A DNA stretch of 46,740 nucleotides from Burkholderiales bacterium (GCA_947372465.1 CANBTT010000017.1:1-46740), one strand, 5' to 3'; positions 35,825 to 45,789 are shown, numbered from the stretch's first letter. Made by a program: numbers and translations. Notes: generated by a model not told the origin, from the letters alone.

Positions 35825-36790
35825 ATGAACATTTTATTTGTTGCCGATCCATTGGCGTCTTTTAAGATTCAAAAGGACACGACGTTTGCGATGATGCGCG
35901 AGTGTGTTCGCCAAGGCATGGAGGTGTACGCCTGTGAGGTGGGAGATCTCTATTGGCGAAGTGGTGACAGGGTCACCGCACAGGCCTCAAGGGTGACATT
36001 GAACCTGAACGGGCACGATCAGTGGTTCAGCAAAGAGGAAAGTTGTGCGTTGGCGTTGAGAGAGTTTTCTGCGGTCTTGATGAGAAAGGACCCCCCCTTT
36101 GATGTGGAGTATTTTTATGCCACGCATCTTTTGGAGCATGCAAAGAGAGAAGGCGCACGGGTTTTCAATGATCCCGCTGCCTTGAGGGATCATCCAGAGA
36201 AACTCGCTATTTTGAATTTCCCTCACCTCATCAGCCCAACGCTTGTGACCAAAAGCGCACAGCAAATCAAAGCGTTTCACCAAGAACATCAAGACATCAT
36301 CTTAAAACCTTTGGACGGCATGGGTGGCAGAGGCATTTACCGTGTCAAGAGCGACGGTTTAAATTTAGGCAGCCTGATTGAAACGCTGAACATGGAGGGC
36401 ACACAAACGGTGATGGTTCAGCGCTATATTCCTGCTATAAAAAATGGGGACAAGCGAATATTGCTCATCAATGGACAGGCGGTGCCATTTTGTTTGGCCA
36501 GAATTCCGCAGGGCAATGAAGTGCGAGGCAATTTGGCTGCGGGTGGACTTGGGGTCGCCCAGGCGCTCAGTGCGCGCGACAAGGAGATTGCCAAGGAATT
36601 GGGCCCCCTTCTTCAAGCCAAGGGCTTGTTTTTGGTGGGTCTGGATGTGATCGGTGACTTGTTGACTGAAATCAATGTCACGAGTCCGACGTGTTTTCAA
36701 GAAATCACGGATCAAACCGGCTTTGATGTGGCGGCCTTGTTTGTCAAGGAGCTCAGGGCGCAGTTATTTGTCTCAGAGCAACACCCGTGA
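35825..36790 (+). CDS. gshB: Glutathione synthetase
   Basis: GshB adds glycine to gamma-glutamylcysteine with ATP. The ATP-grasp protein begins MNILFVADPLASFKIQKDTTFAMM, the family start. It shows VLMRKDPPFDVEYFYATHLLE, FNDPAALRDHPEKL, the ATP-binding IILKPLDGMGGRGIYRV, GDKRILLINGQAVPFCLARIP, and GLDVIGDLLTEINVTSPT. I use ATG 35825, giving 321 residues. An ATG at 35807 would overlap the gshA stop by eight bases and add six residues; either way the two genes are coupled. Convergent with the next gene, 19 bases apart. Confidence 0.96.
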   Translation: MNILFVADPLASFKIQKDTTFAMMRECVRQGMEVYACEVGDLYWRSGDRVTAQASRVTLNLNGHDQWFSKEESCALALREFSAVLMRKDPPFDVEYFYATHLLEHAKREGARVFNDPAALRDHPEKLAILNFPHLISPTLVTKSAQQIKAFHQEHQDIILKPLDGMGGRGIYRVKSDGLNLGSLIETLNMEGTQTVMVQRYIPAIKNGDKRILLINGQAVPFCLARIPQGNEVRGNLAAGGLGVAQALSARDKEIAKELGPLLQAKGLFLVGLDVIGDLLTEINVTSPTCFQEITDQTGFDVAALFVKELRAQLFVSEQHP

Positions 36791-36809
36791 CGGTCGTCTT
36801 CTCTGCGGT

Positions 36810-37205
36810 TCAAGGCGTTGGCGCGGCCCGGACATTCACGGCAAAGTGTGGGGTATCGCCAAAACAACTCGGCAGGCCGCGGTGTTCTTCGTACTCTAGA
36901 ACAACCTTTTCACCCAGGGTTTGATTTAACTTTTCAGCCACTTGCTCATCCCTGACAGTGAAGAAAAACTTGTCAGGTGCGGTTTGAAGATTGGCAATAG
37001 AGCGAATTTGCTCACCCTCCCACGTTTTACAGATCCAACCTTTGTAGGAAAGCTTTTGGACAAAACCCACGCTTTCTCCTTGAGAGTAGGCGAACTTGTA
37101 GGCAAAGAAAAGATAGATCACCGGGACCAAGAGACACAAGCCGATTAGCAAAAGCAAGGCTTTGTAGGCTTGCACTTTGATTTTTTGTAAAAAAAATTGG
37201 CTCAT
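36810..37205 (-). CDS. Conserved small membrane protein of unknown function
   Basis: A 131-residue protein I do not recognise by function. One strong N-terminal membrane helix (ALLLLIGLCLLVPVIYLFFAY, about residues 17-37) is followed by SQGESVGFVQKLSYKGWICKTWEGEQ and a soluble domain of about 80 residues with two cysteines, ending ...CFGDTPHFAVNVRA. The KGWxCKTWEGE pattern resembles small uncharacterised proteins I recall from Comamonadaceae. I start at ATG 37203-37205 (MSQFFLQKIK); the frame is open 42 codons further upstream, but that part is proline/histidine-rich and overlaps the glcB end. It lies 64 bases after glcB on the same strand. Likely inner-membrane anchored with a periplasmic domain. 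Confidence 0.7.
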   Translation of the reverse strand: MSQFFLQKIKVQAYKALLLLIGLCLLVPVIYLFFAYKFAYSQGESVGFVQKLSYKGWICKTWEGEQIRSIANLQTAPDKFFFTVRDEQVAEKLNQTLGEKVVLEYEEHRGLPSCFGDTPHFAVNVRAAPTP

Positions 37206-37269
37206 TGGGCGGCGTGAGAGATGTAATGCATAGGGTTCCTTTTGCGGTGGAGGTGGGTGGTGACTGGTA

Positions 37270-39477
37270 TCAGTGTGAAGTGGCTTTGACCTTTGTTCTC
37301 CATGCGTGAAGCAAGGGCTCGGTGTAGCCACTGGGCTGCTCTTTGCCCTTGAAGACCAAGTCCAAAGCGGCTTGGTAGGCTTTGGAGCTTTCTAATTTGT
37401 CAGCCATGCTCACGTAGTGAGGATCGTTCTTGTTTTGCGCGTCCACAATGGAGGCCATTTTTTTGAACGCCGCCTTGACTTGTGCCGACTTCACAATCCC
37501 ATGGTGCAACCAGTTGGCAATGTGTTGGCTGGAAATCCTAAGCGTGGCGCGGTCTTCCATGAGCCCGATATTATGTATGTCGGGCACTTTTGAGCAACCA
37601 ACCCCTTGATCCACCCAGCGAACGACATAGCCCAAAATACCTTGGGCATTGTTGTTGAGCTCTTCTTGGATTTGTGAGGGGGTCCAATTGGGATTGGCGA
37701 CCACAGGAACGCTCAACAAATCGGACAAGAGCTGTTCATGGCTTGGGTTGGTTCGGCTTTTTTCAATTCTCTTTTGAACTGAAAAGACATCCACTTGGTG
37801 GTAATGCAAGGCATGTAGGGTTGCAGCCGTTGGGCTTGGCACCCAGGCCGTGTTGGCACCCGCCAAGGGGTGAGCAATTTTTTGTTTGAGCATATCGGCC
37901 ATCAAGTCCGGCATGGCCCACATGCCCTTGCCAATTTGTGCTTTGCCCCTGAGACCACAAGACAAGCCCACAAGGACATTGTTTTTTTCGTAAGCTTGAA
38001 TCCAGGCGCTGGACTTCATGTCGCCTTTTCTCATCATGGGCCCCGCGAGCATTGAGGTGTGCATCTCGTCTCCCGTTCTGTCAAGAAAGCCCGTGTTGAT
38101 GAACGCCACCCTGGACGGTGCACTGGCAATGCATGCTTTTAAATTCACGCTGGTGCGTCTTTCTTCATCCATGATGCCAAGTTTGACGGTGTTCTTTTTG
38201 AGTTTGAGTGCTTTTTCAACTTTCGTGAAAAGCAAGTCCGCAAAGGCGACCTCTTTGGGGCCGTGCATTTTGGGCTTGACAATGTAGACCGAACCTTTGC
38301 GGGAGTTTTTAATGCCAGAGGGCTTGGCTTTTAAATCGTGGATTGCAATAGCCGTTGTAATGAAAGCATCCAGTATTCCTTCAGGAATTTCTCGGAGTTC
38401 GGCGGTCTTGGGATCCTTGAACAAGATGGCGGGATTGGACATCAAGTGACCAACGTTCCTGAGGAAAAGCAAAGATCGACCAGGCAAGCTGATGTTTGAA
38501 CCTGTTAAGGACTTGTAGGGTCTGTCTGGGTTCAGACTGCGGGTGAAGGTCAGGCCATTTTTAGACACCGATTCAGATAAGGTGCCTTTCACAATGCCCA
38601 GCCAATTTCGATAGGCCAACACTTTGTCTTGGGCGTCAACCGCGGCCACAGAGTCTTCCAAGTCCAAAATCGTTGACAAAGCCGACTCAATCACCAAGTC
38701 GCTCACGCCTGCAGGGTCCTTGGATCCTATGGCGGTGCTGCGATCGATGAGCAAATCCAAATGCAGGCCGTTGTGTTTAAACAAAACGCTGCTCGGGTGG
38801 TTTGGTTCCCCAGTGTAGCCCAAGCATTGGGAGGGTTTTGACAAGGCAGAGCTGATCCCAGAACTCAGGGTGACCTTTAAAGCCCCATTCACAATTTCGT
38901 ATTTAACCGAGTCAATGTGCGAGCCCTTTTTGAGGGGGGCCACGCGGTCAAGCACATACCTTGCGTATTCGATGACTTTGGCGCCGCGCAAAGGATTGTA
39001 ATTGGAGGTTTTTTCACATCCGTCAAGCTCACTGATCACATCGGTGCCGTACAAGGCGTCGTACAAGGAGCCCCATCGTGCATTGCTTGCGTTCAATGCA
39101 TAACGCGCATTCAAAATAGGAACCACCAATTGAGGACCTGCTTGCTGAGCGAGCTCTTTGTCCACATTCGATGTCGTGATCTTGATCTTTTTTGGGACTG
39201 GCACCAGATAGCCAATTTTTTGCAAGTAAGCTTTGTAAGCCTTTGCGTTTTTAATTGGGCCGGGATGCTTTAGGTGCCATTGGTCGAGATCGTTTTGCAA
39301 ACGATCTCGCTCATTCAAGAGAGATTGATTGATCGGTGCGAGTTCTAAAACCAGCTTGCTGAACGTTTTCCAGAATGCATCAAGGCTCAAATGCGTGCCT
39401 GGGAGGACCTCATCTTTAACAAATGCGTAAAGATCGCTGCTGACGTGAAGGTGGTGGGCTTGAATTCTCTGAGACAT
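37270..39477 (-). CDS. glcB: Malate synthase G
   Basis: Malate synthase condenses glyoxylate with acetyl-CoA to malate in the glyoxylate and glycolate pathways. The 735-residue monomeric G isoform shows [50 protein letters not shown] (metal-binding acidic residues), [47 protein letters not shown] (catalytic region), [18 protein letters not shown] and [28 protein letters not shown]. The length is normal for isoform G. The start is ATG 39475-39477; I see no clear ribosome site. No isocitrate lyase or glycolate oxidase gene is in the window. It is divergent from the RND operon across 384 bases. Confidence 0.97.
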   Translation of the reverse strand: MSQRIQAHHLHVSSDLYAFVKDEVLPGTHLSLDAFWKTFSKLVLELAPINQSLLNERDRLQNDLDQWHLKHPGPIKNAKAYKAYLQKIGYLVPVPKKIKITTSNVDKELAQQAGPQLVVPILNARYALNASNARWGSLYDALYGTDVISELDGCEKTSNYNPLRGAKVIEYARYVLDRVAPLKKGSHIDSVKYEIVNGALKVTLSSGISSALSKPSQCLGYTGEPNHPSSVLFKHNGLHLDLLIDRSTAIGSKDPAGVSDLVIESALSTILDLEDSVAAVDAQDKVLAYRNWLGIVKGTLSESVSKNGLTFTRSLNPDRPYKSLTGSNISLPGRSLLFLRNVGHLMSNPAILFKDPKTAELREIPEGILDAFITTAIAIHDLKAKPSGIKNSRKGSVYIVKPKMHGPKEVAFADLLFTKVEKALKLKKNTVKLGIMDEERRTSVNLKACIASAPSRVAFINTGFLDRTGDEMHTSMLAGPMMRKGDMKSSAWIQAYEKNNVLVGLSCGLRGKAQIGKGMWAMPDLMADMLKQKIAHPLAGANTAWVPSPTAATLHALHYHQVDVFSVQKRIEKSRTNPSHEQLLSDLLSVPVVANPNWTPSQIQEELNNNAQGILGYVVRWVDQGVGCSKVPDIHNIGLMEDRATLRISSQHIANWLHHGIVKSAQVKAAFKKMASIVDAQNKNDPHYVSMADKLESSKAYQAALDLVFKGKEQPSGYTEPLLHAWRTKVKATSH

Positions 39478-39640
39478 GGTGATCAGTGTGTGAAGTTAAA
39501 AACAAGGGTTCTTGTAAAAGATTGTAGAGTTTTAAGGGGCTTGAGGGAAATATAGTGGCCAACTTATTTTAAAAAGTACCCAAATCGGTGCATAAATACC
39601 CCAAATTCATTCGATTGAACACAAGATTTGCGTGTTTGTC

Positions 39641-39668
39641 TTGACCTTGGTTGTGGGTGTCGAATAAT
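39641..39668 (+). promoter_or_regulatory. Predicted sigma-70 promoter of the RND efflux operon
   Basis: TTGACC (39641-39646) and AATAAT (39663-39668) are separated by 16 bases, each one base from consensus. This places the start of transcription near 39675, with a leader of about 185 bases before the permease ATG. The rest of the 384-base gap towards glcB is A/T-rich, and I could not settle on a glcB promoter there. Confidence 0.5.
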
Positions 39669-39817
39669 GTGTGCGTCAAGGGGGTAAAACAATCATTTGC
39701 AGGCTGTGTGGCGCTAGAAATTATGGCCTACACTTATGAACTTGAGAAAATGTGCTCGTCAATTATTGTTTTGATAAAGTCTACGTCTGAGAATATTGAG
39801 TAGACGGTCCCACTTGA

Positions 39818-39848
39818 CCCCATCTGCCAGCAAGGGATGGGGGTTTTT
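39818..39848 (+). promoter_or_regulatory. Terminator-like hairpin in the RND operon leader
   Basis: CCCCATC (39818-39824) pairs with GATGGGG (39836-39842) around an 11-base loop and is followed by TTTTT (39844-39848), a complete intrinsic-terminator shape. It ends only 13 bases before the permease ATG at 39862, so it would either attenuate transcription or block ribosome entry. No other gene on this strand ends nearby that it could serve. Short open frames precede it, at 39723-39803 (26 codons) and 39736-39774 (12 codons). Confidence 0.6.
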
Positions 39849-39861
39849 ATAAAGTCACAAC

Positions 39862-42800
39862 ATGTCACTGGTTCAACTAGCTTTAAAGCGCTCTTACACA
39901 TTCATTGTGATGGCCATCTTGATCCTCTTGGCCACGCCATTTGCTTTGCTCAATATGGCAACGGATATTTTCCCTGAAATCAACATTCCTGTTGTCAGTG
40001 TCATCTGGACCTACAACGGACTTTCAGCACAGGAGATGGGTCAAAGAATTGCATCTTCTAGTGAGCGCGGGATGTCCACGGTGGTCAATGACATCGAGCA
40101 CATTGAGTCGACCTCTTTGAACGGCATCACGGTCATTAAAATCTTCTTTCAACCCAAAGCGAATATTCAGGCGGCCATCTCTCAAGTGGTGGCCTCGGTG
40201 CAGGCACAAGTTAGGCAATTGCCCCCCGGCATCACCCCCCCCTTGGTGATCAAATACTCAGCCTCGAGCATTCCTGTCATTCAGTTGGCTTTGTCAAGCC
40301 CCACTTTGTCTGAGTCCTCCTTGTTTGATGCAACCATCAACTCATTGCGCCCCCAACTGGTCACCATCCCGGGTGTGGCCATTCCCTTTCCCTATGGCGG
40401 GAAGATCAAAGTGGTGTCCGTGGACATCAACAATCGAGAGCTGCAGGCCAGAGGCCTGGCGCCCTCAGATGTGGTCAATGCCATCAGTCTTCAAAATTTG
40501 ATTTTGCCCTCCGGTACGGCCAAACTAGAGGGCTCAGAGTACGCCGTGTCCTTGAACAGCTCGCCAACCACCATTGCCGGCTTGAATGACTTGCCTGTTC
40601 GGACAAGCAACGGTGCGACCGTGCTGATCAAGGATGTCGCCAATGTAAGAGACGGCTTTCAGCCCCAGACGAATATTGTTCGGCAAGATGGATCTAGGGG
40701 TGTGCTGCTGTCGATCTTGAAGAACGGGGGGGCATCGACCCTTGACATTGTTGACGGTATCAAGAAGGCCCTGCCCATTGCTGCACAAAGCATGCCCCCA
40801 GATATCAAAGTGAGCCAATTGTTTGATCAATCTATTTTTGTCAAGGCGGCGATCAAGGGTGTGGTGAGTGAGGCCATCATTGCCGCGGCTTTAACGGCGG
40901 CCATGGTCTTGCTTTTCTTGGGCAGTTGGAGGAGCACGCTCATCATTGCTTTGACCATTCCTTTGTCCATCTTTTCATCCATTTTGATTTTGTTTGCGTT
41001 GGGTGAGACGCTCAACTTGATGACGCTTGGAGGCTTGGCTTTGTCTGTGGGTATTTTGGTGGACCAAGCCATTGTGACCATTGAAAACATCGAGCGCCAC
41101 CTTCACATGGGCAAGCCCTTGTATGACGCCATTGAGGTTGGAGCGGGTGAGATTGGGGTGCCTGCTTTTGTTGCAACGCTTTGCATTTGTATTGTGTTTG
41201 TGCCCATGTTTTTTCTCTCAGGGGTTGCAAAATTTTTGTTTGTCCCTTTGGCCGAAGCTGTTGTGTTTGCCATGTTGGTGTCGTTTTTCTTGTCCAGAAG
41301 CTTTGTGCCAACCATGGTCAAGTTGCTGATGGGGCACCACGATCACGGTGCACCCAAGGGGCAAAAAAAGACCAATGTGTTTGAAAATATTTACATCAAA
41401 TTCGATCAACTGTTTGAGCAATTTAGGGCCGGCTACAGGGAAATACTGGCAACAGTGTTGATGAACAGGAAGGCATTTGGAACCGCGTTTTTGAGCTTTT
41501 GCATTGTTTCTTGCGGATTGTTCCCTTTCCTTGGGAGAGATTTTTTCCCCAGCGTGGACTCGGGACAAGTGAGGCTTCACTTTAGAGCGCCAACTGGCAC
41601 AAGAATTGAAGAAACAGCGAAATTGGCCGATGCCATCGAGGCCAAAATCAAGCAATTGATTCCCAAAGAAGAGTTGGAAACCATTTTGGACAATCTAGGT
41701 GTGCCCAACAGCGGTATCAACTTGTCTTATAGCAATGGGGGTACTTTTGGTTCTTTGGATGGGGAATTGCTCATTGCCTTGACAGAGGAGCACCGACCCT
41801 CCAGTGTGATAACCACGCTTTTGCGAGAAGAGTTGCCCAAGTCCTTCCCAGGCGTGGAGTTCTTTTTTCAGCCAGCAGATATTGTGACCCAAATTTTAAA
41901 TTTTGGCCTTCCTGCAGCGATTGACGTGCAGTTGACGGGCAACGACTTGCTTGGCAATGCAGAGCTGGCTGCGGAAATCACAAAAGAAATTGCAAAAATA
42001 CCAGGTGCTGTTGATGCACACGTTCATCAAAAGCTCAATGCCCCGGGCATTGCACTTGAAATGGATCGCTCTAGACTTCAACAAATGGGCCTGAATGCGC
42101 AAAATGTGGGACAAAATGTATTGATCGCTTTGTCGGGCAGCTCGCAAACGTCACCTGCATTTTGGCTCAACCCCAAAAATGGTGTGGTGTACAGCATCGT
42201 GATACAGAATCCACAGTATTCATTTCAAACACTCAATGACTTGTTAAGCATCCCTGTGAGCAGCCAGGTCAACCCTGTTGAGAGCACGCAGCTTTTAGGT
42301 AACTTGGTGAGCTCAAGGCCTGTCAGGCAGTTGCCCATCGTGTCAAGGTACAACATCTCTCCGGCCATTGATATTTATGTGAACGTTCAAGGGACGGACT
42401 TGGCAAGCGTTGCAAACAAGGTGGCCGGTATTGTGGAGAGCATGAAAACCAAGTTGCCCAAAGGATCTCAAGTGGCCATCAGGGGTCAAGTTCAAACGAT
42501 GCAATCTTCTTTCATTGGTCTAGGTGTCGGATTGGTGATGGCGATCATCTTGGTCTATTTGCTGATCGTTGTGAATTTTCAGTCATGGATCGACTCGGCC
42601 ATTATCATCACAGTATTGCCAGCCGCTTTGGCAGGCATTGCTTGGATCCTCTTTTTGACCGGAACCACTTTGAGTGTTCCGGCCTTAACGGGTGCCATCA
42701 TGACCATGGGGGTTGCAACGGCCAACAGTATTTTGGTGGTGTCTTTTGCCAAGCAGCAAAGGGAAGAGGGACTCAATCCCTATCAATCGGCGCTAGAAGC

Positions 42801-43029
42801 CGGTGCCACAAGGATTCGTCCAGTATTGATGACCGCGCTGGCCATGATCATTGGGATGATTCCAATGGCACTGGGCCTTGGTGAGGGGGGCGAGCAAAAT
42901 GCGCCCCTGGGTCGTGCGGTCATTGGTGGCTTGATCTTTGCAACCGTCTCCACCTTGTTTTTTGTGCCAGTTGTCTTTGCCGCGGTTCACCAAAGTCTTT
43001 TTGATAAAGAATTAAAGAAGTCAAAATAA
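39862..43029 (+). CDS. RND-family efflux permease
   Basis: A 1055-residue inner-membrane pump of the HAE/AcrB-like RND class, driven by proton influx and exporting through the adaptor and outer membrane channel encoded next. The topology is standard: one helix, a large periplasmic loop, six helices from about residue 330, a second loop, then the remaining helices. The start MSLVQLALKRSYTFIVMAILILLATPF and the segment FPEINIPVVSVIWTYNGLSAQEM are typical. The helix-4 Asp-Asp pair of AcrB is D401-Q402 here (GILVDQAIVTIEN). The helix-10 lysine region reads MGVATANSILVV, with alanine in the lysine position. Substrate unknown. Preceded by a promoter and attenuator-like hairpin. Confidence 0.93.
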   Translation: MSLVQLALKRSYTFIVMAILILLATPFALLNMATDIFPEINIPVVSVIWTYNGLSAQEMGQRIASSSERGMSTVVNDIEHIESTSLNGITVIKIFFQPKANIQAAISQVVASVQAQVRQLPPGITPPLVIKYSASSIPVIQLALSSPTLSESSLFDATINSLRPQLVTIPGVAIPFPYGGKIKVVSVDINNRELQARGLAPSDVVNAISLQNLILPSGTAKLEGSEYAVSLNSSPTTIAGLNDLPVRTSNGATVLIKDVANVRDGFQPQTNIVRQDGSRGVLLSILKNGGASTLDIVDGIKKALPIAAQSMPPDIKVSQLFDQSIFVKAAIKGVVSEAIIAAALTAAMVLLFLGSWRSTLIIALTIPLSIFSSILILFALGETLNLMTLGGLALSVGILVDQAIVTIENIERHLHMGKPLYDAIEVGAGEIGVPAFVATLCICIVFVPMFFLSGVAKFLFVPLAEAVVFAMLVSFFLSRSFVPTMVKLLMGHHDHGAPKGQKKTNVFENIYIKFDQLFEQFRAGYREILATVLMNRKAFGTAFLSFCIVSCGLFPFLGRDFFPSVDSGQVRLHFRAPTGTRIEETAKLADAIEAKIKQLIPKEELETILDNLGVPNSGINLSYSNGGTFGSLDGELLIALTEEHRPSSVITTLLREELPKSFPGVEFFFQPADIVTQILNFGLPAAIDVQLTGNDLLGNAELAAEITKEIAKIPGAVDAHVHQKLNAPGIALEMDRSRLQQMGLNAQNVGQNVLIALSGSSQTSPAFWLNPKNGVVYSIVIQNPQYSFQTLNDLLSIPVSSQVNPVESTQLLGNLVSSRPVRQLPIVSRYNISPAIDIYVNVQGTDLASVANKVAGIVESMKTKLPKGSQVAIRGQVQTMQSSFIGLGVGLVMAIILVYLLIVVNFQSWIDSAIIITVLPAALAGIAWILFLTGTTLSVPALTGAIMTMGVATANSILVVSFAKQQREEGLNPYQSALEAGATRIRPVLMTALAMIIGMIPMALGLGEGGEQNAPLGRAVIGGLIFATVSTLFFVPVVFAAVHQSLFDKELKKSK

Positions 43030-43062
43030 ATTAAACGTTGATGATTTAAATAGGAAATGAAG

Positions 43063-44238
43063 ATGTCAAATCAGTCGATTGTTGCCAAAAGCAAAATTTG
43101 GATATGGGGTTTCGTTATTTTGTTGGGTGTGGGCTCTGCCAACACCATTTTTAATCGCATAGGGAACGCGAAGATTTTAGAAAAACAAATAGAAGAAAAA
43201 ACCAAATTGTTTGTGAAGATTGATGTGGTTAAAAATGCCGATGCCCCGCAGATTTTAAGGCTGCCTGGTACTTTGTTGGGGTTCTCCCAGTCGCCTGTTG
43301 CCTCTCGTGCAAGTGGCTACATCAAAAGATGGCACAAAGACATTGGCAGTTTGGTGCAAGAGGGTGAAGTGCTAGCAGAAATCGATACGCCTGAGTTGGA
43401 TCAGTTGTTGTCACAATTGGTCGCGACGCAGCAACAAGCGTCAGAGAGCATGCAGTTGGCAAAGTCCTCTCTTGAGAGGTGGGAGGCCCTGAGGAAAAAG
43501 GATGTTGTCTCTCAGCAAGAGTTTGAAGAAAAGAAAAGCATCTATACGCAAGCCATTGCCAACTTCAACGCGGCGGCAGCGAACGCTGAAAGAACTCGTC
43601 AGTTGAGTGGCTTTAAAAAGGTGGTGGCCCCTTTTTCAGGTGTGATCACGAAGCGCAATATTGACATTGGGGACTTGATCGATGGAACAACAAAGCCCCT
43701 CTTTTTAATCGCAAAAACGGATCCGTTGCGCGTTTATATCAATGTCCCGCAATCTTACTCTCAGTGGGTCAAAGTGGGTCAGCCCGCCGACATCAGCCTG
43801 GATGAAATCAGAGGCAAGACCTTTCAAGGTCAGATCACGAAGTCGGCTTCAGCCATTGATCCCTTGACAAGAACCATGCAAGTTGAGATCACGCTAGGCA
43901 ACAAAGAGAAAAAACTGCTGCCCGGTGCATTTGTGCAAGTGAATTTAAAGCTACCTGCATCCAACGCAATCAATATTCCTTCCAATGCCTTGTTGATCAG
44001 AAAAGAGGGCACACAAGTCGCTGTGGTAGATGCTGAAAATAAAATTCATCTCCAAAAAATTCGTTTGGGAAGAGACTTTGGTGTAAACGCGGATGTCATC
44101 GAAGGCTTAAAAGGCGGCGAGAGATTGGTTTTGAACCCCTCAGATTCATTGAGTGAGGGAGATGTGGTGAGTGTCGTTGTGGATGCGGTAAAGGCCGAAC
44201 AACCCGCATCTGGAAACACTGAAAAGGCAAAGCCATGA
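43063..44238 (+). CDS. RND efflux periplasmic adaptor (membrane fusion protein)
   Basis: A 391-residue adaptor linking permease and outer-membrane channel. An N-terminal helix (IWIWGFVILLGVGSANTIF) anchors it; there is no lipobox. The lipoyl half-motifs SRASGYIKRWHKDIGSLVQEGEVLAEIDTPELDQ and KVVAPFSGVITKRNIDIGDLIDG flank a coiled-coil hairpin (about residues 108-170). A beta-barrel domain follows (LRVYINVPQSYSQWVKVGQPADI), then the membrane-proximal domain. I start at ATG 43063, which has AGGAA six bases upstream; the ATG at 43057 is too close to it. The stop overlaps the next start by four bases. In this operon the permease comes first, unlike the adaptor-first order of acrAB. Confidence 0.93.
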   Translation: MSNQSIVAKSKIWIWGFVILLGVGSANTIFNRIGNAKILEKQIEEKTKLFVKIDVVKNADAPQILRLPGTLLGFSQSPVASRASGYIKRWHKDIGSLVQEGEVLAEIDTPELDQLLSQLVATQQQASESMQLAKSSLERWEALRKKDVVSQQEFEEKKSIYTQAIANFNAAAANAERTRQLSGFKKVVAPFSGVITKRNIDIGDLIDGTTKPLFLIAKTDPLRVYINVPQSYSQWVKVGQPADISLDEIRGKTFQGQITKSASAIDPLTRTMQVEITLGNKEKKLLPGAFVQVNLKLPASNAINIPSNALLIRKEGTQVAVVDAENKIHLQKIRLGRDFGVNADVIEGLKGGERLVLNPSDSLSEGDVVSVVVDAVKAEQPASGNTEKAKP

Positions 44239-45662
44239 AAAACGTGGGTTTGATGGGGTTGGTCATGACCGGGCTTGTTGCTTGCTCAAGTCCACCCAAA
44301 TATGAAAAAGTAAAGATCGAAATGCCTGCAGAGTTTCGGGAGATCGGTGCTTGGAAAGTGGCCAAACCCAATGATCAACAACTCAAGCAGCGCTGGTGGG
44401 AAGAATTTGAGGACAAAGAGTTGTCTCAGTTCGAGGAGCGAGCACTCAAGAACAGCTCCAATTTGAAAATTGCCATTGAGCGTGTCAACCAAGGCCGCGC
44501 CAACTTTGGCACGGCCAGTGCAGGGCTTTTGCCACAGTTCAATGCCGCGGGTCGTTTGGCGCGTTTAGAGATTTCAGGGGCCAGGCCCTTGACCAACTAC
44601 AACACGCCAAATCAAGCCACTGTTCAAACGGATATCTTGCCCCAAGTTCTGGCCTCTTATGAGCTTGACTTTTGGGGACGTGTGAGCTCCAGTGTTGCAG
44701 CGGGGGAGGCCAGCTTGGAGCAGTCCATGGCGGACTTTCAAAACGTTAAACTGGTCTTGTCCACCGATGTCGCCACGAATTATTTTAATTTAAGACAAGC
44801 CGATATTGAAATTGATTTGCTGACGCAGTTGATCCGATTGCAAGAGAAAGCGGTCCTTTTGGCCTCTGAGCGCTTTAAATTGGGTTTGAACTCAGCCCTC
44901 GAAAGTGCTCAACAACAAATAGCGCTTGATACAACCTTGGGTTTGATCGAGCAAGTTAAAAGATCCAGAAACATCTTTGAGCATGCTCTGGCCGTATTGA
45001 TTGGAGAAAACCCAACAAATTTCAAGGTTGCGGTCAATTTGGCCGATAGACCCACAATAGACATACCTCTTGGTATACCAGCTGTTTTATTGGAAAGACG
45101 GCCTGATGTGGCCTCTGCTGAGCGGGCTGTTGCTGCTGCAAATGCACAAATTGGAATAGCGCAAGCGGCGTATTATCCTCAGATCACTCTTGGTGGAGGT
45201 TTTGGTTATGAGGCAACAAAGCTTTCAAACTTGTATTTTGCCCCTAGTCGAGTTTGGTCATTTGGACCAAGTTTGTCCTTGCCCTTGTTTGATGGTGGAA
45301 GAATTGATGCAAACGTTGCATTCAGCAAGTCCACTTACGCGATCGCTGTAGAGAGTTATAAAAAAGCGGTCCTCACAGCCATGCAAGAAGTTGAAGACGG
45401 CGTGAGTGGTGTTTTGGCTTTAGATAAAGCCTGGCTACAAGCCACTCGGGCAAGTCAAACGGCTTCCCGCATCTTTGAAATATCAAAGGAGCGTTACAAG
45501 GGTGGGGTTTCAAGTGCCTTTGAACTGGCTTTGGCTGAACAAGCCTACATCAATACAAAACGCTTGGAAACCCAAGCTTTTGCATCCAAGCTTCAGGTAC
45601 AAATATTTTTGATCAAAGCGACAGGTGGCGGGTGGAGCGGCAAAAAAGCTGAGGGCTTATAA
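44235..45662 (+). CDS. Outer membrane efflux lipoprotein, NodT/OprM family
   Basis: The 475-residue outer-membrane channel of the tripartite pump. The signal ends in lipobox GLVACSS, so the mature protein is lipid-anchored. Two repeats of the TolC fold are visible. The first has KQRWWEEFEDKELSQFEERALKNSSNLKIAIERV and SYELDFWGRVSSSVAAGEASL. The second has LLERRPDVASAERAVAAANAQIGIAQAAYYPQITLGGGFG and SFGPSLSLPLFDGGRIDANV. These are standard NodT-family landmarks. It overlaps the adaptor gene in ATGA and closes the operon. The 127 bases after it hold a 13-base palindrome (45686-45698, GTGCTT-T-AAGCAC) but no clear terminator. Confidence 0.94.
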   Translation: MKNVGLMGLVMTGLVACSSPPKYEKVKIEMPAEFREIGAWKVAKPNDQQLKQRWWEEFEDKELSQFEERALKNSSNLKIAIERVNQGRANFGTASAGLLPQFNAAGRLARLEISGARPLTNYNTPNQATVQTDILPQVLASYELDFWGRVSSSVAAGEASLEQSMADFQNVKLVLSTDVATNYFNLRQADIEIDLLTQLIRLQEKAVLLASERFKLGLNSALESAQQQIALDTTLGLIEQVKRSRNIFEHALAVLIGENPTNFKVAVNLADRPTIDIPLGIPAVLLERRPDVASAERAVAAANAQIGIAQAAYYPQITLGGGFGYEATKLSNLYFAPSRVWSFGPSLSLPLFDGGRIDANVAFSKSTYAIAVESYKKAVLTAMQEVEDGVSGVLALDKAWLQATRASQTASRIFEISKERYKGGVSSAFELALAEQAYINTKRLETQAFASKLQVQIFLIKATGGGWSGKKAEGL

Positions 45663-45789
45663 ATCAAAAGCATGGTGCGAGCGACGTGCTTTAAGCACAA
45701 TGGCGCTGCATTTTGAATTTGCTCAATAGACTCAAGGCCTTTCCCTTTTGCAGTCAATAGAGACGTCTGACTTAAACCAGTGAATGGAC

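Noticed and set aside
37206-37331. N-terminal extension of the small membrane protein
   Set aside because: It is proline/histidine-rich, overlaps the glcB end, and the membrane helix fits best just after ATG 37205.
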